Below, in pieces: positions 9,165 through 18,838 of a stretch of DNA of 64,000 bases. How positions within the stretch are numbered: the stretch's first letter is position 1; each line of letters opens with the position of its first letter. This DNA comes from Myxococcota bacterium (GTDB lineage: Bacteria > Myxococcota_A > Bradymonadia > UBA7976 > UBA1532). The notes below the pieces were generated by a model. The model was not told the DNA's origin. It ran no database searches and saw only the letters and a program-made list of their open reading frames with translations. Location of the stretch: positions 124,001-188,000 of the forward strand of contig CAUJDF010000044.1 of assembly GCA_963169045.1 (NCBI GenBank), read 5' to 3'. The position numbers and the translations under genes are program-made.

Positions 9165-9812
9165 TCAGCCCCCGCGCACGGCGCGCATCAGGCCGTCGGG
9201 GTCGAAGCCGCTCATGAGGTGGCCGCCGACGTCGAACACCGGGACGCCGCTGACGTTGACGCCGGCGGCGCGGGCCTTGCGAGCGAGCTCGTCCGCGGCG
9301 CCCGCGTCCTTCTCGACGTCCTTCTCGACGAAGGCGATGCCCTGCTTGTCGAGGAAACTCCGGGCCTTGCGGCAGACGCCGCACCACGAAGCCGAGTACA
9401 TCGTCACCGAAGCCTGCTTCGGCGTCTCGGCGCGGGCGGCGAGCGCCTGCTCGAGCTCGGCCCGCGGGACGACCTTGCCCGGGAAGCGCCCGTCGGCTCC
9501 CGGGTGCCGCAGGTCGAAGATCTGCACGTACCTCGACGACGCACGCTCGTCGGGCGACTTCGCGAGGTCGACCACCTGCACCGCGCCACGTGCCGCGTCG
9601 GGCACCTCGCCGACGGACGTCGCCGTGGCAAAGGTGCCGTCCTCGGCGCGGTAACGGAAGAGCAGATCCTGGCGGTCGGAGGTGACGACCGTCAGTGGTG
9701 GCGCGCCGGCGTCCGCGGCGGGCGCGGCATCCCGCGCCGAACACGACGTCACCATCGCGCTCGCGAGGAGCAACGGCGCGACTGCGCGCCGGATCGTCGT
9801 CATGGCGTTCAT
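9165..9812 (-). CDS. glutaredoxin/thioredoxin-fold lipoprotein
   Basis: A 215-residue exported protein. The N-terminus has a signal peptide with a lipobox ending VTSC, putting the lipidated cysteine at C24 (C21 from the alternative ATG three codons in). Residues 40-125 are a divergent domain; 134-215 form a glutaredoxin-like fold with CGVC (C144/C147), the cis-Pro motif SGVPVFDVGG and the closing helix GFDPDGLMRAV. It probably reduces or isomerises periplasmic disulfides and receives electrons from the DsbD-like protein encoded 24 bp downstream. The pair therefore forms a small envelope redox operon transcribed away from era. Confidence 0.85.
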   Translation of the reverse strand: MNAMTTIRRAVAPLLLASAMVTSCSARDAAPAADAGAPPLTVVTSDRQDLLFRYRAEDGTFATATSVGEVPDAARGAVQVVDLAKSPDERASSRYVQIFDLRHPGADGRFPGKVVPRAELEQALAARAETPKQASVTMYSASWCGVCRKARSFLDKQGIAFVEKDVEKDAGAADELARKARAAGVNVSGVPVFDVGGHLMSGFDPDGLMRAVRGG

Positions 9813-9861
9813 GGAGCGATGCGCATGCTACGGCCCCCCCGAGGCCGAATCAATCCGCTGC

Positions 9862-9890
9862 TTTGCAACCAGAGGTCCCGTGTGTAGACT
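9862..9890 (+). promoter_or_regulatory. candidate sigma-70 promoter for era operon
   Basis: TTTGCA (9862-9867), 17-bp spacer, TAGACT (9885-9890), each 4/6 to consensus. Expected start about 9897, 35 bp before the era ATG, in the divergent gap with the redox operon. Confidence 0.45.
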
Positions 9891-9931
9891 TCCGCGCCCC
9901 AAACCGGGAGCGGCGCGCGCCAGGGCGGATC

Positions 9932-10852
9932 ATGTCGGAGACTCCGAGACCTCATCGCTGCGGCTTCGTGACGCTGATCGGGCGCCCGAACGTCGGCAAG
10001 TCGACCCTACTGAACCGCCTGCTCGGCGAGAAGGTCGCCGCCGTTTCGCCGCGTCCGCAGACGACGCGCAATCGAATCCCTGGTGTCCTCACGCGGCCCG
10101 ACGCCCAGATTGTGCTGGTCGATACGCCGGGCATCCACCGCGCGAAGGGCGCGCTCAATCGCTACATGGTCGACGTGGCCGAGGAGGCCATGCGCACCAA
10201 TGACGCGGTGGCCCTCTTGATCGAAGCGGGCATCGGCCCGAACGGGCAGGTCGGCATCAGCGACATCGATCGGGAGATCCTCGAGCAGCTCGGCGCCGTC
10301 AAGGTGCCGGTCTTCCTCGTGATCAACAAGATCGACCGCATCGAGAAGCCGATCCTGCTGCCGGTCATCGACGCTTGGCGCCAGCAGTTCGACTTCGCCC
10401 AGATCCATCCCGTCAGCGCGCTCAAGGGAGACGGCGTCGATGCGCTCGTCGACGGATTCGTCGAGGTCCTGCCCGAAGCGCCCGCCATCTACCCTCCCGA
10501 CGTCTTCACCGACCTGCCCGAGCGCTTCATCGGCGCCGAGCTCATTCGCGAGAAGCTCTTTCAGCTGTTGGAGCAGGAGCTTCCGTACGCAGTGGCGGTG
10601 ACGATCGAGCGGTGGCAGGAGCGGTCGCACGACAACCTCGTGGTCATCGAGGCCGTCGTCCACGTCGAGCGCGATTCCCAGAAGGCGATCGTCATCGGCA
10701 AGGGCGGCACGATGATCAAGAGGGTCGGCGAGGCGGCCCGCCACGATCTCGAAGGCCTCCTCGGCACCCGCGTCCACTTGAGCCTGTTCGTCCGCGTCGA
10801 ACGCGGCTGGACGAAGTCTCCCGACGGCCTGCGCAAGCTGGGCTACGAGTAG
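9932..10852 (+). CDS. era: GTPase Era
   Basis: Era is an essential GTPase that binds the 3' end of 16S rRNA and checks 30S subunit maturation. The 306-residue product has G1 GRPNVGKST, G3 DTPG and G4 NKID, plus a C-terminal KH domain with the typical VIGKGGTMIKRVGEAAR followed by DLEGLLGTRVHLSLFVRV. The frame is open further upstream, but ATG 9932 puts the G1 motif at the usual distance (about residue 18) and matches family length (about 300). It is the first gene of a tight cluster era-der-mutM-DUF488 with gaps of 6, 3 and 40 bp. Confidence 0.97.
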   Translation: MSETPRPHRCGFVTLIGRPNVGKSTLLNRLLGEKVAAVSPRPQTTRNRIPGVLTRPDAQIVLVDTPGIHRAKGALNRYMVDVAEEAMRTNDAVALLIEAGIGPNGQVGISDIDREILEQLGAVKVPVFLVINKIDRIEKPILLPVIDAWRQQFDFAQIHPVSALKGDGVDALVDGFVEVLPEAPAIYPPDVFTDLPERFIGAELIREKLFQLLEQELPYAVAVTIERWQERSHDNLVVIEAVVHVERDSQKAIVIGKGGTMIKRVGEAARHDLEGLLGTRVHLSLFVRVERGWTKSPDGLRKLGYE

Positions 10853-10858
10853 CGCGCC

Positions 10859-12193
10859 ATGAAGCCCATCGTCGCCATTGTCGGTCGCCCGAACGTGGGC
10901 AAGTCGACCCTCTTCAACCGCATCATCGGAGAGCGAAGGGCCATCGTGCTCGATACGCCGGGCGTCACCCGCGACCGCAACTACGGCGACGTCGAGTGGG
11001 AAGGGCGGCAGCTCACCGTCGTCGACACCGGCGGCTTCGAGCCCGCCGCCGAGGAGACCGTCGTCGTCCGCATGCGCGACCAGGCGATGCTGGCCATCGA
11101 GGAGGCCGAAGTGGTCGTCTTTGTGATGGACGGTGCCGCGGGGCCGCTGCCGGCCGACAGCGAGGTCGTCGATCTGCTGCGCCGCTCCGGCCGTCGCATC
11201 CTCTACGCTGTGAACAAGATCGACAATCCCAAGCGCAAGGCCGAGATGGCCGAGTTCTACGCGCTCGGCATCGATCCTCTGTACCCGATCTCCGCCGAGC
11301 ACGGCCTCGGGGTCGACGATCTCATGGACGCGATCGCCGACCTGCTGCCGGACACGGAGGCCGAGCCGGAAGGCGAGGAGGGCACCACCCGCGTCGCGCT
11401 CCTCGGCCGCCCGAACGTGGGCAAGTCGACGCTCGCGAACCGGCTGCTCGGCGAAGACCGCATGATCGTCGACTCGACGCCGGGCACGACCCGCGACGCG
11501 ATCGACTCGCCGCTGCAGGTCGGCGGCCGCGACTACCTGCTCATCGACACCGCCGGCCTCCGGCGCCGCCGCGGCATCGACCGCGCGAGCGCCGAGGGCC
11601 ACAGCGTCATGCGCACGCTGCGCGCGATCGAGCGTTGCCACGTGGCGGTCGTGTTGCTGGACGCCACCGAGGGCGTCACCGACCAGGACGCGAAGCTCGC
11701 CGGCATCACCGAAGAGAAGGGCCGGGCCCTCGTCCTGCTCGTGAACAAGTGGGATGCCGTCGACAAGGATCCGAAGGCGATGGAGAGGTTCCTCGATGAG
11801 GTCCGCCGGGCGCTGCCCTTCGCGACCTACGCGCCGGTGCTGTTCACCTCGGGTCTCACCGGACTGCGCGTCAACCGCATCATGGATCTCGTCGACCAGG
11901 TGCGCGCCGCCCATACCTTCCGCGCGACGACCGGCCCGCTCAACCGGTGGCTGACCCGCTGCCAGGAGCGCCACTCGCCGCCGGTGGTGCGGGGCCGCAG
12001 GCTGAAGCTCTACTACGCCACGCAGGTGAGCATCGCCCCGCCGACGGTCATGGTGTCGTGCAACTACCCCGACGCCATCCACTTCAGCTACGAGCGCTTC
12101 CTCGTCAACCAGTTCCGAGAGGAGTTCCCGGTCGAGGGCACGCCCATCCGCCTCGTCTTCCGTGCCCGCGGCGAGAAGTCCGAAGAAGCCTGA
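10859..12193 (+). CDS. der: GTPase Der (EngA)
   Basis: Der is a double-GTPase needed for 50S ribosome assembly. The 444-residue protein has two G domains: the first with GRPNVGKST at residue 9, DTGG and NKID; the second with GRPNVGKST near 185, DTAG and NKWD. The C-terminal KH-like domain (FRATTGPLNRWL... to the end) contacts rRNA. Length and domain order match the family exactly. It lies 6 bp after era and 3 bp before mutM. In E. coli der sits behind bamB; here the bamB/yfgM pair is about 10 kb away on the other strand. Confidence 0.98.
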   Translation: MKPIVAIVGRPNVGKSTLFNRIIGERRAIVLDTPGVTRDRNYGDVEWEGRQLTVVDTGGFEPAAEETVVVRMRDQAMLAIEEAEVVVFVMDGAAGPLPADSEVVDLLRRSGRRILYAVNKIDNPKRKAEMAEFYALGIDPLYPISAEHGLGVDDLMDAIADLLPDTEAEPEGEEGTTRVALLGRPNVGKSTLANRLLGEDRMIVDSTPGTTRDAIDSPLQVGGRDYLLIDTAGLRRRRGIDRASAEGHSVMRTLRAIERCHVAVVLLDATEGVTDQDAKLAGITEEKGRALVLLVNKWDAVDKDPKAMERFLDEVRRALPFATYAPVLFTSGLTGLRVNRIMDLVDQVRAAHTFRATTGPLNRWLTRCQERHSPPVVRGRRLKLYYATQVSIAPPTVMVSCNYPDAIHFSYERFLVNQFREEFPVEGTPIRLVFRARGEKSEEA

Positions 12194-12196
12194 CCG

Positions 12197-13006
12197 GTGC
12201 CCGAGCTTCCCGAGGTCGAGTTCTGCGCGCGCCGGTTGCGCGAGTGGACCACGGGCCGCCGCATCGTCGACGCACAGGCACAGGCCGGCCCTCCGCTGCG
12301 CGACTTGACGCCCGAGGCGTTCGCCGTCGGGTTGCGCGATCGGCGCATCGACGGTGTCGAGCGTCTCGGCAAGCAGCTCTTCGTGCGCCTCGACGGCGAC
12401 GCCACGCTCCTCGTTCATCTCGGGATGACCGGCAAGTTCGTCCGGGAACATCGCGACGCCGCCGATCGGGCGGGCGAACGCGCCCGGCTCGCGCTCGACG
12501 ACGGACGCTCGTTGCGCTTCGTCGATCCACGGCGCTTCGGCCGCCTGCGCCTGCTGGCGACACCGGACGTCCCGCTCCACCCAGAGATCGCGTCCCTGGG
12601 CGAGGATGCCCTCGCCGTGTGCGCCCGGCCCGGGGGGCTCGCCGCCATCCTGCGCGGGCGTCGCCCGATCAAGGTGGCGCTGATGGACCAGTCGGTCCTC
12701 GCCGGCGTCGGCAACATCTACGCGAGCGAGGCCCTGTTCGCCGCCGGCATCTCGCCCGACGCCCCCGCCGGCTCGCTGACGCCCGACCGCGCCGACGCGC
12801 TCGCGCTGCATCTCCGCGCCTGCATGCTCGAGAGCCTCGAGCGAGAAAAGGACAGCGAGATCGCGTATCTGCACGAAGGTGGCGCCGAGAACCCCTTTCG
12901 GATCTACGGCCGCAAGGGTGAGCCGTGCCCCGCGTGCGGCGATCCGGTTCGCCGCGTCGAGCACGCGGGACGCGGCACGTACTTCTGCCCGCGCTGCCAG
13001 ACCTGA
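12197..13006 (+). CDS. mutM: formamidopyrimidine-DNA glycosylase
   Basis: A bifunctional DNA glycosylase/AP lyase that removes 8-oxoguanine and formamidopyrimidines. The 269-residue protein starts at GTG 12197 with PELPEVE, giving the catalytic N-terminal proline and adjacent glutamate after Met removal. Also visible are RLGKQLFVRL (the phosphate-binding lysine), HLGMTGKF, a helix-two-turn-helix (LLDQSVLAGVGNIYASE-like) and the C-terminal zinc finger with cysteine pairs CPAC and CPRC. The PELPEVE start and zinc finger favour MutM over Nei. It is 3 bp after der, so it is probably cotranscribed with the GTPases. Confidence 0.96.
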   Translation: MPELPEVEFCARRLREWTTGRRIVDAQAQAGPPLRDLTPEAFAVGLRDRRIDGVERLGKQLFVRLDGDATLLVHLGMTGKFVREHRDAADRAGERARLALDDGRSLRFVDPRRFGRLRLLATPDVPLHPEIASLGEDALAVCARPGGLAAILRGRRPIKVALMDQSVLAGVGNIYASEALFAAGISPDAPAGSLTPDRADALALHLRACMLESLEREKDSEIAYLHEGGAENPFRIYGRKGEPCPACGDPVRRVEHAGRGTYFCPRCQT

Positions 13007-13046
13007 ACGTGCGACGGCCCCCTGCGGCGCGCCATCTGTCGATCGC

Positions 13047-13412
13047 ATGAGCATCCACGTCAAACGCGTCTACGCGCCGGCGGAGGCGTCCGACGGCTAC
13101 CGTATCCTCGTCGACCGGCTCTGGCCGCGCGGCTTGAGCAAGGATGCCGCCCGCGTGGACCTGTGGTTGAAGGACGTGGCGCCCAGCGACGCTCTGCGCC
13201 GCTGGTTCGGCCACGACCCGGAGAAGTGGGCGGCGTTTCGCGAACGCTACGCCGCCGAGCTTGCGGCCGCGCCGACGGCGTTCGACGTCATCCGCCGTGC
13301 GCACGCCGAGTATGGCCGCGTCACGCTCTGCTTCGCCGCGAAGGACGAGGCGCACAACAACGCCGTCGTCCTCCGCGAGCTGCTCGTCACGCCGCCTGGG
13401 TCTCCTCGCTGA
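13047..13412 (+). CDS. DUF488 family protein (YeaO-like)
   Basis: A 121-residue cytoplasmic protein of the DUF488 family, related to E. coli YeaO. Diagnostic stretches are [41 protein letters not shown] and [15 protein letters not shown]. The biochemical function of the family is not established. The ATG at 13047 gives the standard N-terminus (IHVKRVYAP). It follows mutM by 40 bp on the same strand, and its last 26 bp overlap the 3' end of recA on the other strand. Confidence 0.9.
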   Translation: MSIHVKRVYAPAEASDGYRILVDRLWPRGLSKDAARVDLWLKDVAPSDALRRWFGHDPEKWAAFRERYAAELAAAPTAFDVIRRAHAEYGRVTLCFAAKDEAHNNAVVLRELLVTPPGSPR

Positions 13413-14439
13413 CGGTGGCGGATGACGCCGGCGCCCGCGCCCGATCCGCCAGCAGCCTGCCCCGGAGCGCCGCCGCGGTCTCCTTGCGCTCGCGCAGCGC
13501 TTCACAGGCCTGGTCGCGCCCCTGCCCGAGCCGTTCGTCGCCGAAGGCGTACCAGGACCCGCTCTTGTCCACCATGCCCGCGGCCACGGCCTCGTCCAGG
13601 AGGTCGCCCTCCCTGTTGATCCCCGTGCCGTAGAGGATGTCGAACTCCGCCTCCTGGAAGGGCGGCGCGAGCTTGTTCTTCACCACCTTCACCCGCGTCC
13701 GGTTGCCCACGGCCGTGTCGCCCTTCTTGATCGCGCCGATGCGCCGGATGTCGATGCGCATGCTGGCGTAGAACTTCAGCGCGTTCCCGCCGGTCGTCGT
13801 CTCCGGCGAGCCGAACGTCACGCCGATCTTCTGCCGCAGCTGGTTGATGAAGACCACGCAGGTGTTGTGGCGCGCGGCCACGCTCGTGAGCTTGCGCAGC
13901 GCCTGCGACATGAGCCGCGCCTGCAGGCCGACGTGCTGGTCGCCCATGTCGCCCTCGAGCTCCGCCTTGGGCACCAGCGCCGCCACCGAGTCGACCACGA
14001 CGATGTCGACGGCGCCCGATCGCACCAGCGCGTCGGCGATCTCGAGCGCCTGCTCGCCATTGTCCGGCTGCGAGATCAGCAGCCCCGCCGGGTCGACGCC
14101 CAGCGCCCGCGCATAGCCGAGGTCGAGCGCGTGCTCCGCGTCGACGTAGGCCGCGACGCCGCCGCGCGCCTGCACGCCGGCGATGACTTCGAGCATGAGC
14201 GTCGTCTTGCCGGACGCCTCGGGACCGTAGATCTCGACGACGCGGCCCGCCGGGAGCCCGCCGATGCCGAGGGCCCGGTCGAGCGACAGACATCCGGTGG
14301 CGTGCACCGGCACCTGTTGCACGGCCTGTCCCTCCTCCATGCGCCAGATGGCGCCCTTGCCGAACTGCTTCTCGATGCCGCCGATCGCCGCGCCGAGCGC
14401 CTTCATCCGCTCGGCCAGGGCCTTCTTCGCGTCCGACAT
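13387..14439 (-). CDS. recA: recombinase RecA
   Basis: RecA forms filaments on single-stranded DNA, drives strand exchange and triggers LexA self-cleavage. The 350-residue product has Walker [10 protein letters not shown], the multimerisation/ATPase segment, [48 protein letters not shown] (loop L2 region) and the C-terminal KNKLAPPFQ...ILYGTGI. The C-terminus is only mildly acidic. Start ATG 14439 has GAGGAG nine bases upstream. The frame stays open for another 38 codons to a GTG that overlaps the comM stop, but that extension encodes a hydrophobic segment foreign to RecA. I see no recognisable SOS box in the 110-bp upstream gap. Its 3' end overlaps the DUF488 gene by 26 bp. Confidence 0.98.
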   Translation of the reverse strand: MSDAKKALAERMKALGAAIGGIEKQFGKGAIWRMEEGQAVQQVPVHATGCLSLDRALGIGGLPAGRVVEIYGPEASGKTTLMLEVIAGVQARGGVAAYVDAEHALDLGYARALGVDPAGLLISQPDNGEQALEIADALVRSGAVDIVVVDSVAALVPKAELEGDMGDQHVGLQARLMSQALRKLTSVAARHNTCVVFINQLRQKIGVTFGSPETTTGGNALKFYASMRIDIRRIGAIKKGDTAVGNRTRVKVVKNKLAPPFQEAEFDILYGTGINREGDLLDEAVAAGMVDKSGSWYAFGDERLGQGRDQACEALRERKETAAALRGRLLADRARAPASSATVSEETQAA

Positions 14440-14549
14440 GCGGAACGCTCCTCTCGTTGGGGGGCGGTCGCGCCGCCCGGTGGAATCACGAAACGCCGGC
14501 GCGAGGCAGACGGCCATCGCGACGGAGACGAGGGCCGCGAGCAGCCAGC

Positions 14550-16073
<1,524 letters not shown>

Positions 16074-16172
16074 CGCGCCTCCGTTCCGGGCCGACGAAGG
16101 AGCGAAGCCCGTGCCAGGCCTCTGTCTCGAACGATCTCGCGGAGTTGCGCCGAATTGCCGTCCTTCGGGAGC

Positions 16173-16205
16173 GTCCACGATCTGGACGCCGTCCGGAAAC
16201 TGGAC
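16173..16205. promoter_or_regulatory. tandem GTCCA-N5-TGGAC inverted repeats
   Basis: GTCCA-CGATC-TGGAC at 16173-16187 is a perfect 5-bp-arm inverted repeat; 18 bp on, GTCC-N7-GGAC recurs at 16191-16205. The block lies in the 191-bp divergent gap between comM and manA, about 60 bp before the manA start. The same 10-base pattern occurs before the ArgA-like gene (38481-38495). It is a candidate operator; the regulator is unknown. Confidence 0.4.
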
Positions 16206-16264
16206 GGAGACGCGGCTTGCGAGGGCGCCGCGACATCCCCGATGTTGGAGAGCTGGAGGCGCGC

Positions 16265-17308
16265 ATGGTCCGGCCGGAGCGACTGCGACCCGACAACTTC
16301 ACCCCGCTGCGGCGCACGCCCTGGGCGGGACGCCGTCTCCTCGAGCGGTACAAGCCGGGCGTGATGTGGGGCGAGCCGGTCGGAGAGTCCTGGGAAGTCT
16401 CGGTCGATCCCGCGTTCCCGAGCCGCCTCGAGCGCGATGGCCGCCTGCTGCACGAGGTGATCGCCGTCGCCCCGGTCGCGTGGCTCGGGGGCGCCGTGGC
16501 GGAGCGTTGGGGAGGGCAGAGCCCGCTCCTCGTCAAGCTGCTCGACAGCGCGGAGAACCTCTCCGTACAGGTCCATCCCCACGACGACGACCCGGACCTG
16601 GGCCCCGGCGAGGGCGGCAAGCCGGAGAGCTGGCTCGTCCTCGACGCCGATCCCGGCGCCGGCCTGTTTCTCGGCTTGCGCGAGGGCGTCGATCGCGACG
16701 TCGTCGAGGCGTGCCTCCGCGCAGGCGAGAACCTCAGTCAGTACCTGAACTTCGTGCCCGTATCGTCCGGAGACGCTTTCGTCATCGACCCTGGCACCGT
16801 GCACGCGATCGGCGCTGGGGTCACCTTGGCCGAGCCCCAGCACGTCGCGCCGGGGCGCGAGGGCGTGACGTACCGCTTCTGGGACTGGAATCGGCGCTAT
16901 GACGCCCACGGCCGCCCGGACCCGGACGGCCTCCCCCGCGCGCTCCACGTGGATCGGTCGCTGGCAGTCACCGACTGGTCGGCCCCCCGGGGGCGGGCGT
17001 TCGTGGAGACCTGCCGCCGCCGACCCGTGCCGGTCGGCAACGGCCGCGCTCTCGTCGTCGACACCGCCCACTTCGGCGCCGAGCTGTGGAGCGGAGGCCG
17101 GCCCTTCGGAGTCGCTCTCGACACCATGCTGGCCGTCACGTGTCTCGCGGGCGAGGTGCGCCTCGACGGAGAGGTCGTGCTCACGACTGGTCGGAGCGCC
17201 GTCGTGCCTGCGTCGCTCGCGACGCTCCATGTCGACGCGAGGGGCGGGAGCGCGATGGCGTGCTGGACTGCGCCTGGACGCGCTGCGGGCGCCCTTCGCC
17301 CGGCGTGA
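16265..17308 (+). CDS. manA: mannose-6-phosphate isomerase, class I
   Basis: A zinc cupin enzyme interconverting mannose-6-P and fructose-6-P, feeding GDP-mannose and glycan synthesis. The 347-residue protein shows the class I order: PWAGRRL at the start, GESWEVS, LVKLLDSAENLSVQVHPHD with the metal-binding Gln and His, KPESWLVLDA (metal Glu region), PGTVHAIG with the third ligand His, and the C-terminal cupin with RFWDWNRRYDAHGRPDP. Start ATG 16265 has GGAG six bases upstream. It is divergent from comM and followed by a TPR gene after 182 bp. The assignment of substrate rests on family similarity only. Confidence 0.88.
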   Translation: MVRPERLRPDNFTPLRRTPWAGRRLLERYKPGVMWGEPVGESWEVSVDPAFPSRLERDGRLLHEVIAVAPVAWLGGAVAERWGGQSPLLVKLLDSAENLSVQVHPHDDDPDLGPGEGGKPESWLVLDADPGAGLFLGLREGVDRDVVEACLRAGENLSQYLNFVPVSSGDAFVIDPGTVHAIGAGVTLAEPQHVAPGREGVTYRFWDWNRRYDAHGRPDPDGLPRALHVDRSLAVTDWSAPRGRAFVETCRRRPVPVGNGRALVVDTAHFGAELWSGGRPFGVALDTMLAVTCLAGEVRLDGEVVLTTGRSAVVPASLATLHVDARGGSAMACWTAPGRAAGALRPA

Positions 17309-17361
17309 CGGCCTGTCGCGAACGGTTCATTTACGAGGCAGTGGTGCGACGCTATGGTTTT

Positions 17362-17373
17362 GAAACGCGTTTC
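17362..17373. promoter_or_regulatory. perfect palindrome GAAACGCGTTTC
   Basis: A 12-bp perfect palindrome in the 182-bp gap between manA and the TPR gene, 117 bp before the latter's start. It sits in a locally AT-richer patch. It could be an operator, but the centre (GC) is not the usual LacI-family centre (CG). Confidence 0.3.
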
Positions 17374-17490
17374 GATGGAACTTTTCCGAAGGCGACGCGT
17401 TCCAGAACGGGCGGAGGGGTCGCACGAGGCGACTCGAGCCGCAGGCATTCGGGAGGGGCGGGTGCCCCGGGATTCTGGGAGGTGACCGAG

Positions 17491-18738
17491 ATGGAGCATC
17501 GGAAGTGGCAGGGCCGGATCCGGAGCGGGGTCGTCGCGCTGACGCTGGCCGCGTTCGGGGCCACGCCGGCGGCGGCGGCGCCCAAGGGGCGCGACGCGGC
17601 GCTCGCCGCGGAGCCGAGCATCACCAAGACCCTCCGGGCCGGCAAGCTCCCCAAGCCGATCGCGGTCCGCAGCGTGGCGAAGGATTGGCGCGCCGAAGGT
17701 GACCGCCTCCTCGCCAACGGCGACCACAGAGGCGCCCTGTCGGCGTACGAGAAGGCGCTGCGCGGGCGGAGTGACGACCTCGACCTCGCCCGTGTGGTCG
17801 GCGACCTCCACTACCAGCTCGGCCATCCGGTGGAGGCCGTGCGGGCGTGGGTCCGCGCGCTCGAGCTGGCGCCGCGCCACCCCGAGCTTCTCGACCGCGT
17901 CGCCCGAGGAGCCTCCGAGGTTGGCGACTTCGAGCTCGCCACACAGGCCGAGGGCCGCCTCGTCGACGTGCTCGCCGAGTTCGTCGAGAACCAGGGCGTC
18001 ACCGAGGGCAAGATGGCGCGCCAGTTCCGCAACCACCTCGCCATCCACGCCGAGCTCGCGGCGCTGGCCGGCGACTTCACCACCGCCGAAGAGTCCGCCC
18101 GTCGCCTGATCCGCTTTGCCCCCAACGGCGTCGATGGCCGCCTGGCGCTGGCCTATGTGCAGCTGCACGGCGCCGAGTACGACGAGGCCGAGGGCCTGTA
18201 TCGCGAAGTGCTCGAGGCCCAGCCCGACAACACGGTCGCGCTGAACAACCTCGGCAACATCGTGTACATGTACCGCGACTTCGACACCGCTTCGGACCTG
18301 TTCGAGAAGATCCTCGCCGTCGACGGCGTTCGCGCCTACAGCGAGAGCATCGCCCTGGCGAACCTGGGCGAGCTCCTGCAGATCCAGGGCTCGCGCACCG
18401 ACGCCGAATTCCTCTACAAGCAGGCCATCGAGACCCAGCCGCAGGGTGCCTGGGGCTACATGGGCCTCGCCTCGCTGTACGACCAGCTCGGCAAGTACGA
18501 CGAGGCGGTCGCGGCGATGATCGAGGGCTGGGAGCGGGACCAGAACCGCCTCACCCGCCTGAACATGCGCTTCTACACCGAGGAGTGGGCCTGGCAGCGT
18601 GACGCGCTGATCGCCGAGATCGAGGGCGACGTCGACTTCGCGCGCACCCTGTGGACGCGCATCCTCCAGGGCGACGTCGAGGTGCTCCACAAGTCCGCCA
18701 GCCATCACCTCCACTCGTTGAGCCTCGCCGCCGAGTGA
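17491..18738 (+). CDS. secreted/periplasmic TPR protein
   Basis: A 415-residue protein with an N-terminal signal peptide (VVALTLAAFGATPAAAA) and tetratricopeptide repeats from about residue 65 to 350 (GDRLLANGDHRGALSAYEKAL; AVRAWVRALELAPRHPEL; NNLGNIVYMYRDFDTASDLFEKIL; GLASLYDQLGKYDEAVAAMI). TPRs bind partner proteins, so it is probably an envelope scaffold. ATG 17491 is preceded by GGGAGG at a good distance. It stands alone between manA and the DUF4388 pair. No enzymatic motif is visible; the partner is unknown. Confidence 0.8.
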   Translation: MEHRKWQGRIRSGVVALTLAAFGATPAAAAPKGRDAALAAEPSITKTLRAGKLPKPIAVRSVAKDWRAEGDRLLANGDHRGALSAYEKALRGRSDDLDLARVVGDLHYQLGHPVEAVRAWVRALELAPRHPELLDRVARGASEVGDFELATQAEGRLVDVLAEFVENQGVTEGKMARQFRNHLAIHAELAALAGDFTTAEESARRLIRFAPNGVDGRLALAYVQLHGAEYDEAEGLYREVLEAQPDNTVALNNLGNIVYMYRDFDTASDLFEKILAVDGVRAYSESIALANLGELLQIQGSRTDAEFLYKQAIETQPQGAWGYMGLASLYDQLGKYDEAVAAMIEGWERDQNRLTRLNMRFYTEEWAWQRDALIAEIEGDVDFARTLWTRILQGDVEVLHKSASHHLHSLSLAAE

Positions 18739-18838
18739 TGGGGCGCCGCGCGCGCCGGGGCCCTCGGCGTGCGCAGGTAGCCAGCCGAGGCGTTCCCGTC
18801 TAGAATGCGCCTCACTCGATCGTCGCCAACGTGTTTGA

